Origin: an uncultured Holophagaceae bacterium
GTDB lineage: Bacteria > Acidobacteriota > Holophagae > Holophagales > Holophagaceae
Direction: 5' to 3'
DNA length: 9,154 bases
NCBI GenBank assembly: GCA_903927605.1
Contig: CAIYNT010000026.1
Coordinates: forward strand, 1 to 9,154
The translations under genes were made by a program, and so were the position numbers. This document shows positions 7,101 through 9,154 of this stretch, one piece after another; position 1 is the stretch's first letter; the number at the start of each line of letters is the position of its first letter. Under the pieces are notes generated by a model. The model was not told the origin of the DNA. It made no database searches and saw nothing but the letters and a program-made list of their open reading frames with translations.

Positions 7101-7222
7101 TCCTCGGATCCGCCGTCGATGCGAACCTCCTTGACCACTCGACCGGCCTGGGCCTTCAGGCCACTGAACGAAGCCAGCGCCAAGAGGCCGATGCTCAGGA
7201 CCGTGCGGAGATGGACCGTCAT
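4172..7222 (-). CDS. Omp85/BamA-family outer-membrane protein assembly factor
   Basis: This is a 1016-residue precursor. Residues 1-26 are a Sec signal peptide ending in LKAQA. A long periplasmic region follows with repeated POTRA-like units, roughly 27-92, 98-168, 173-247, 251-337, 338-420 and 545-622. Units 3 and 5 are clearest (IREIRIEG, LGRVQFEGNKELTDGEVRAV). From ~623 to 1016 a 16-strand Omp85 barrel is expected; it contains the diagnostic FGGGSFTVRGVEP (881-892), whose VRG motif packs inside the barrel, and ends in aromatic SAGFQF, the usual signal for BAM recognition. It should insert or translocate proteins at the outer membrane. It is longer than typical BamA (~800) and TamA (~580), mostly in the periplasmic part; 421-540 is not an obvious POTRA. 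The start overlaps the stop of a 46-codon ORF (TGATG), suggesting translational coupling, since it has no strong SD of its own. BamA versus TamA/TamL-like role is undecided. Confidence 0.9.
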   Translation of the reverse strand: MTVHLRTVLSIGLLALASFSGLKAQAGRVVKEVRIDGGSEDDRQFAAAALGLKPGQALEDTDFQQALNAVRLVDRYRLVEGAFSAEGEVILRLDPLTPVATWQWTGDPIPSALRKTLLPELRKGQRLGPQRLAVLTRMAEQRLRDVGYPLGKVEPTVEQGGRHLRLALTLGIPSLIREIRIEGDPAPYTREQLLKVAGLQPDASLWTPSVALDAQRRLRRRMVKDHRLEGFVRLEPAAEAGVMQLDIRPGPKVTLKAKGLNILAPLWGRPTLSEFVPLARAERYLPSLLEEGAGRITTYFRNQGYPEAKVSFDRVVTRGTADHPEAVTLTFTVDHGPQRNLGRVQFEGNKELTDGEVRAVVSLPKRFLVLPPHAKANEVRSLEDRVTGLYLQRGFPDVRVRRRVDTTKDGDVEVRLIIHEGQRRFIHALVLDMPQDADFPRQSLPQSLLLAISDHPVYAPGNHHFMSDRSHLQGYKGTMETTPQGVRLVFSPPLPLIRNDLVLVVSDLRQRLSSAGAAKPQVKLSFEENSDQSIVRIQIPSQPLDHAKRLVVQGSDRTHAKAVLREVELPPGTPLDPVKLDKGQLQLGGLMAFQRVDLLTLKDLSGQKEQPWERGDLALRLEERSPWVFTEGFGYDNVQGYHFGLNTQRFDVGGMGRVVDFGIRAGDQTLDIPALRKLFPTGDVKRSLDSYGVGYTDPWFLPGSLDSLLSYRTSFHADAAYIEEAQAAYFARRRRFTTNLEWKLSPSQTVQLGYRFERVEVEANTDSDGNPLLSNEDLFLLARTPPYSVISAPYLQVTVDHRDRSYDPTQGTYFMGRVEVAAQFFGTSANSSFVKLDLRHQWNWPLGFQAENGVLMVNARVGLAKPTARTAEDLPLTERFFGGGSFTVRGVEPDMLGEVTWTTGTPTQPPQLIPLGGQAILVLNLEYRFPLFGQSVWGEVFVDSGQVYRTLSPDSSIVTPFPPLRTTPGLGLIFKLGFPLKLEYATDLKRILGQPRTQNERDTQLQGLLISAGFQF

Positions 7223-7362
7223 CAGAACCCGACCAGGGCTCCGTCCTCGGTGTTCCCTGCTTCCAAGGCGGCGTGAGGGCTGTTCTTCATGATGGGGCTC
7301 AAGCGATTGCCATCTGGGTTGAGGGCCAGCACATCGTTGTGCCTACGCGCGCTTAACATCAT
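7222..7362 (-). CDS. putative 46-residue protein translationally coupled to Omp85 gene
   Basis: The frame starts at tandem ATG ATG (7362-7357), with GAGG five bases before the first ATG. It encodes MMLSARRHNDVLALNPDGNR, then LSPIMKNSPHAALEAGNTED and GALVGF. Its TGA overlaps the Omp85 ATG as TGATG, a classic coupling arrangement, and it supplies the ribosome loading that the Omp85 start lacks. It is polar, without signal peptide or membrane helix. Third positions are mostly, but less strictly, G/C. No family is recognised. It could be a real small protein, a leader peptide for the Omp85 gene, or the tail of a shortened gene. Confidence 0.5.
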   Translation of the reverse strand: MMLSARRHNDVLALNPDGNRLSPIMKNSPHAALEAGNTEDGALVGF

Positions 7363-7474
7363 AGGAGCCTCGAAGGGAGGGGTCAGTGTAACAAGGGTGT
7401 TGGACCATTGGTTGCGTGCCCTGGTTGTCGATTTCGGCTTTGTGGCACTCTGGGTACTCCCATTGGAATGCTCG

Positions 7475-7959
7475 ATGTCTGTCGCCGATCCCAGGCTGGA
7501 TGAGCTGTTGAGCAGCGTCGGAGCCGAAGCCTGAGCCCTTGCTGCGCTGGCTGCTGGAGGCTTCCCCGGTGGCGTCCGCGGATGGCGAAGCCCGCCGGAC
7601 GAGCCGGCTGCGACGGCTACACCAAGTCTTGACAGAACCCCAATTGATGGCGGCCCTGTCGGAGGAATGGAGCCACACTTCGGCCATCAGGCTGCTGGTG
7701 GAGACCGGCCTGCCTGATCGCACCTCCCTGCTTGGGGAAGGGTTTCTTCGGGTGGTGGACCGCATCATTCCTCGCCTCGACCAGGAGGGGGACCTCTATG
7801 CCCTGCTGGACCGGCTCGGTCTCACGGAGGCCGAGCCAGTCTGAATTGAAAGGTCTGCCCGGGGACCACGAGCGCCTGAGTGAGACTTCCCCCACGTCCA
7901 AGTGGCTTGTTCACGGCCACCGGTCCAAAGGGTCGAAGGGATCTTCTTTCCTGCAATGA
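7475..7959 (+). pseudogene. site-specific recombinase (SpecificRecomb-like) N-terminal fragment, frameshifted
   Basis: Three successive frames together read like the N-terminus of the large site-specific recombinase family (SpecificRecomb, related to gonococcal Gcr). From ATG 7475 come 19 codons (MSVADPRLDELLSSVGAEA) to TGA 7532. The next frame then continues PLLRWLLEASPV, RLRRLHQVL, IRLLVETGLPDRTSLLGEGF, RVVDRIIPRL and DLYALLDRLGLTEAE to a stop at 7842-7844. A third frame then gives LKGLPGDHERLSE. In the family a helical N-terminus has the same order, with an LF/L-x-x-TG-L-P motif and an EALP element. Both shifts are of the +1 type. Family members are several hundred residues long with C-terminal membrane helices; everything after ~7959 is lost beside the IS110 gene. 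The middle frame alone (7539-7844, TTG start) could be mistaken for a 101-residue gene. The family call is moderate. Confidence 0.5.
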
Positions 7960-7961
7960 AA

Positions 7962-9154
7962 ACAGAGTTGTAACCCTTACGCTATCAATCCTGCATCCGG
8001 GAGGGGTTCGAGAGTGACGCGGTAGCCAAGGGCTTGGAGGCGGCGGGTGAGCTTGTCGGCTTTGACGGTCTTCTCGCGCTTGTCGAGGAAGGCCGCACCG
8101 AGATCTTTGTAGGGTTCCTTCCAGGAAAGCAATAGGTGGATGAGCCGGATGAGTTTGTGGGCAATGGCCATCAGGGCTCGCTTTTGGCCGATGCGTGCAC
8201 GGAGGTGGTGGTACTTCGAGCGGAAGTAGCTGCCTTTGGCGCGGACGGTGGCCAGGGCACATTTTACGAGGATGGTGGTGAGGTAGGTGTTGCCCTTTCG
8301 AGTGGCCCCGCTGATGCGCTTCCCGCCTGTCTCACGATTGCCGGGGCAGACGCCCGCCCGGGCCGCCAGATAGGCGGGTGTGGGGAACACGCCCATGTCC
8401 ACGCCGATCTCCGCGAGGATGATGTTCACCGCGGTGGTTCCGAGGCCATAGACTTGGAGGAGCAGGTTCCTTTCGGCATGATAGGACTCCATGCGGGTCT
8501 CGATCAAGGCCTCGATGTGATTGACTACGCGGTCGAGATCATCGTGCCGCAGCAACTGGATCGCGAGCAACTCCCGCAGATGCTCTGGCTGCGGCTGTTC
8601 GAGGGCCAGGTTCAGGCCGGTGAGCTTCCGGTGCAGGGTGCCTTTGACGAGGAGTGGAAGTTGAGCACGCACATCCTGGCCCTGCGAGAGGGACCGCAGC
8701 AGGCCAATCCCAGTCACGCCAAATACATTGCTGATGAAACTGGCGAGCTTGATACCTATTCCCTCCAGCAACTTCAGGATCTGGTTGCGGAGCATGGTCC
8801 GGGGATCGCCGACCACGAGTTGGACATGGTCTTCTAGAGCCGCGTAGATCGGCTTCCAGTAAGGACTCGTAACTTCCATTCCCACCACCTCGCACCCGGC
8901 TTCCACGCGCCAAGCGCGAAGCTGGAACAGTTCCGCCAGCACCGTTCGGAAGCGTCGGGTCTCAACCTTGGGGCGATTCCGGGTCCCCGAGGTGATCAGG
9001 CAGGCGACCACCTCTGAACGATGCACATCCAGCCCGCAGGCCAACTTTGCGACTTCCCGTATGCCACCCATGGCACCTCCCTTGAAATGTGGGGGATGCC
9101 CAGGCGCGGCTGAGACGAAATCGACACTGCGATTCGTGCTGACCCTGGCGGGCC
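7962..9154 (-). mobile_element. IS110-family insertion sequence, partial (left end beyond window)
   Basis: The transposase gene 7977-9071 defines the element. IS110 elements have no clear terminal inverted repeats, so the right boundary, somewhere in about 7940-7976, cannot be set by eye. The noncoding end upstream of the transposase, which in IS110-group elements encodes the bridge (seeker) RNA, starts at 9072 and continues out of the window. Only its first 83 bases are present, including a bulged hairpin (9116-9123 with 9130-9136). Confidence 0.55.
7977..9071 (-). CDS. IS110-family transposase with internal deletion of catalytic residues
   Basis: This 364-residue protein starts at ATG 9071, three bases after a strong GGGAGGT. 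The N-terminal DEDD (RuvC-like) domain begins with ACGLDVHRSEVVACL (first acidic residue D15) and VGMEVTSPYWKP (E66). The C-terminal transposase_20 part is clear: LLQVYGLG (204-211), AEIGVDMGVFPTPAYLAARA (220-239), GVCPGN (240-245), KRISGATRKGN (251-261) and EPYKDLGAAFLD (319-330). Between residues ~88 and ~96 the protein jumps from LVVGDP directly to RNQILKLLEGIGIKLASF. Relatives have about 55-60 residues there, including KTDxxDA with the last two catalytic acids and a GLLxxSFxPP/LRDLTRYR stretch. Relatives are correspondingly ~400-420 residues. Where relatives usually have ESAGKR, with the probable nucleophilic serine, this one has ETGGKR (T248). It is probably inactive alone, although the reading frame is intact. 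Confidence 0.92.
   Translation of the reverse strand: MGGIREVAKLACGLDVHRSEVVACLITSGTRNRPKVETRRFRTVLAELFQLRAWRVEAGCEVVGMEVTSPYWKPIYAALEDHVQLVVGDPRTMLRNQILKLLEGIGIKLASFISNVFGVTGIGLLRSLSQGQDVRAQLPLLVKGTLHRKLTGLNLALEQPQPEHLRELLAIQLLRHDDLDRVVNHIEALIETRMESYHAERNLLLQVYGLGTTAVNIILAEIGVDMGVFPTPAYLAARAGVCPGNRETGGKRISGATRKGNTYLTTILVKCALATVRAKGSYFRSKYHHLRARIGQKRALMAIAHKLIRLIHLLLSWKEPYKDLGAAFLDKREKTVKADKLTRRLQALGYRVTLEPLPDAGLIA

Noticed and set aside
4130..7276. Long plus-strand ORFs (446 and 538 codons) opposite the Omp85 gene
   Set aside because: They mirror the coding strand in GC-rich DNA and lack domains. The minus frame has a signal peptide, POTRA units and the VRG barrel motif.
8136..8837. Plus-strand ORF of 233 codons opposite the transposase
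   Set aside because: It is antisense to a well-supported IS110 transposase and has no motif.

Overview
The window comes from a high-GC diderm bacterium. Evidence for this is a large Omp85-type outer-membrane protein, histidine biosynthesis, strong G/C preference at third codon positions and Shine-Dalgarno-type starts. A Holophagae (Geothrix-like) acidobacterium is only a guess from the overall gene style. The first ~1.39 kb is visibly richer in A+T than the rest and looks acquired.

Layout. Positions 1-1393 are a low-GC patch with gene debris and one fairly convincing gene: a minus-strand protein with an NGRHRT motif, like plasmid fertility inhibition factors. This patch ends abruptly inside what was radC: only the last 36 codons of RadC (1397-1507) survive, convergent with an intact hisC (1560-2633, minus). 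Upstream of hisC lies an unusual repeat region (2861-3108). A 46-bp direct repeat, made of the 3' end of tRNA-Ser plus its terminator-like hairpin, brackets a nested palindromic element about 76 bp long. Two divergent serine tRNAs follow: tRNA-Ser(TGA) on minus and tRNA-Ser(GCT) on plus, the latter followed by a clear hairpin terminator.

From 3529 to 7362 a minus-strand block holds, in transcription order, a 46-codon ORF that overlaps the next gene as TGATG, a 1016-residue Omp85/BamA-like outer-membrane assembly protein, and a DUF502-like membrane protein that appears to lack its first transmembrane segment. A possible 45-codon membrane peptide on the plus strand sits in the gap between the last two.

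The right end is decaying or mobile. A plus-strand N-terminal fragment resembling the SpecificRecomb family of site-specific recombinases (7475 to ~7959) has two apparent frameshifts and is cut off next to an IS110-family transposase (7977-9071, minus). That transposase has a good ribosome binding site but appears to have lost an internal segment carrying the last two residues of the DEDD catalytic site. The left end of the element runs off the window.

Functionally, the chromosomal backbone is radC/hisC/tRNA-Ser plus an envelope-biogenesis cluster. At least three accessory events are superimposed on it: an island that truncated radC, a palindromic repeat at the tRNA-Ser 3' end, and a recombinase/IS110 graveyard.
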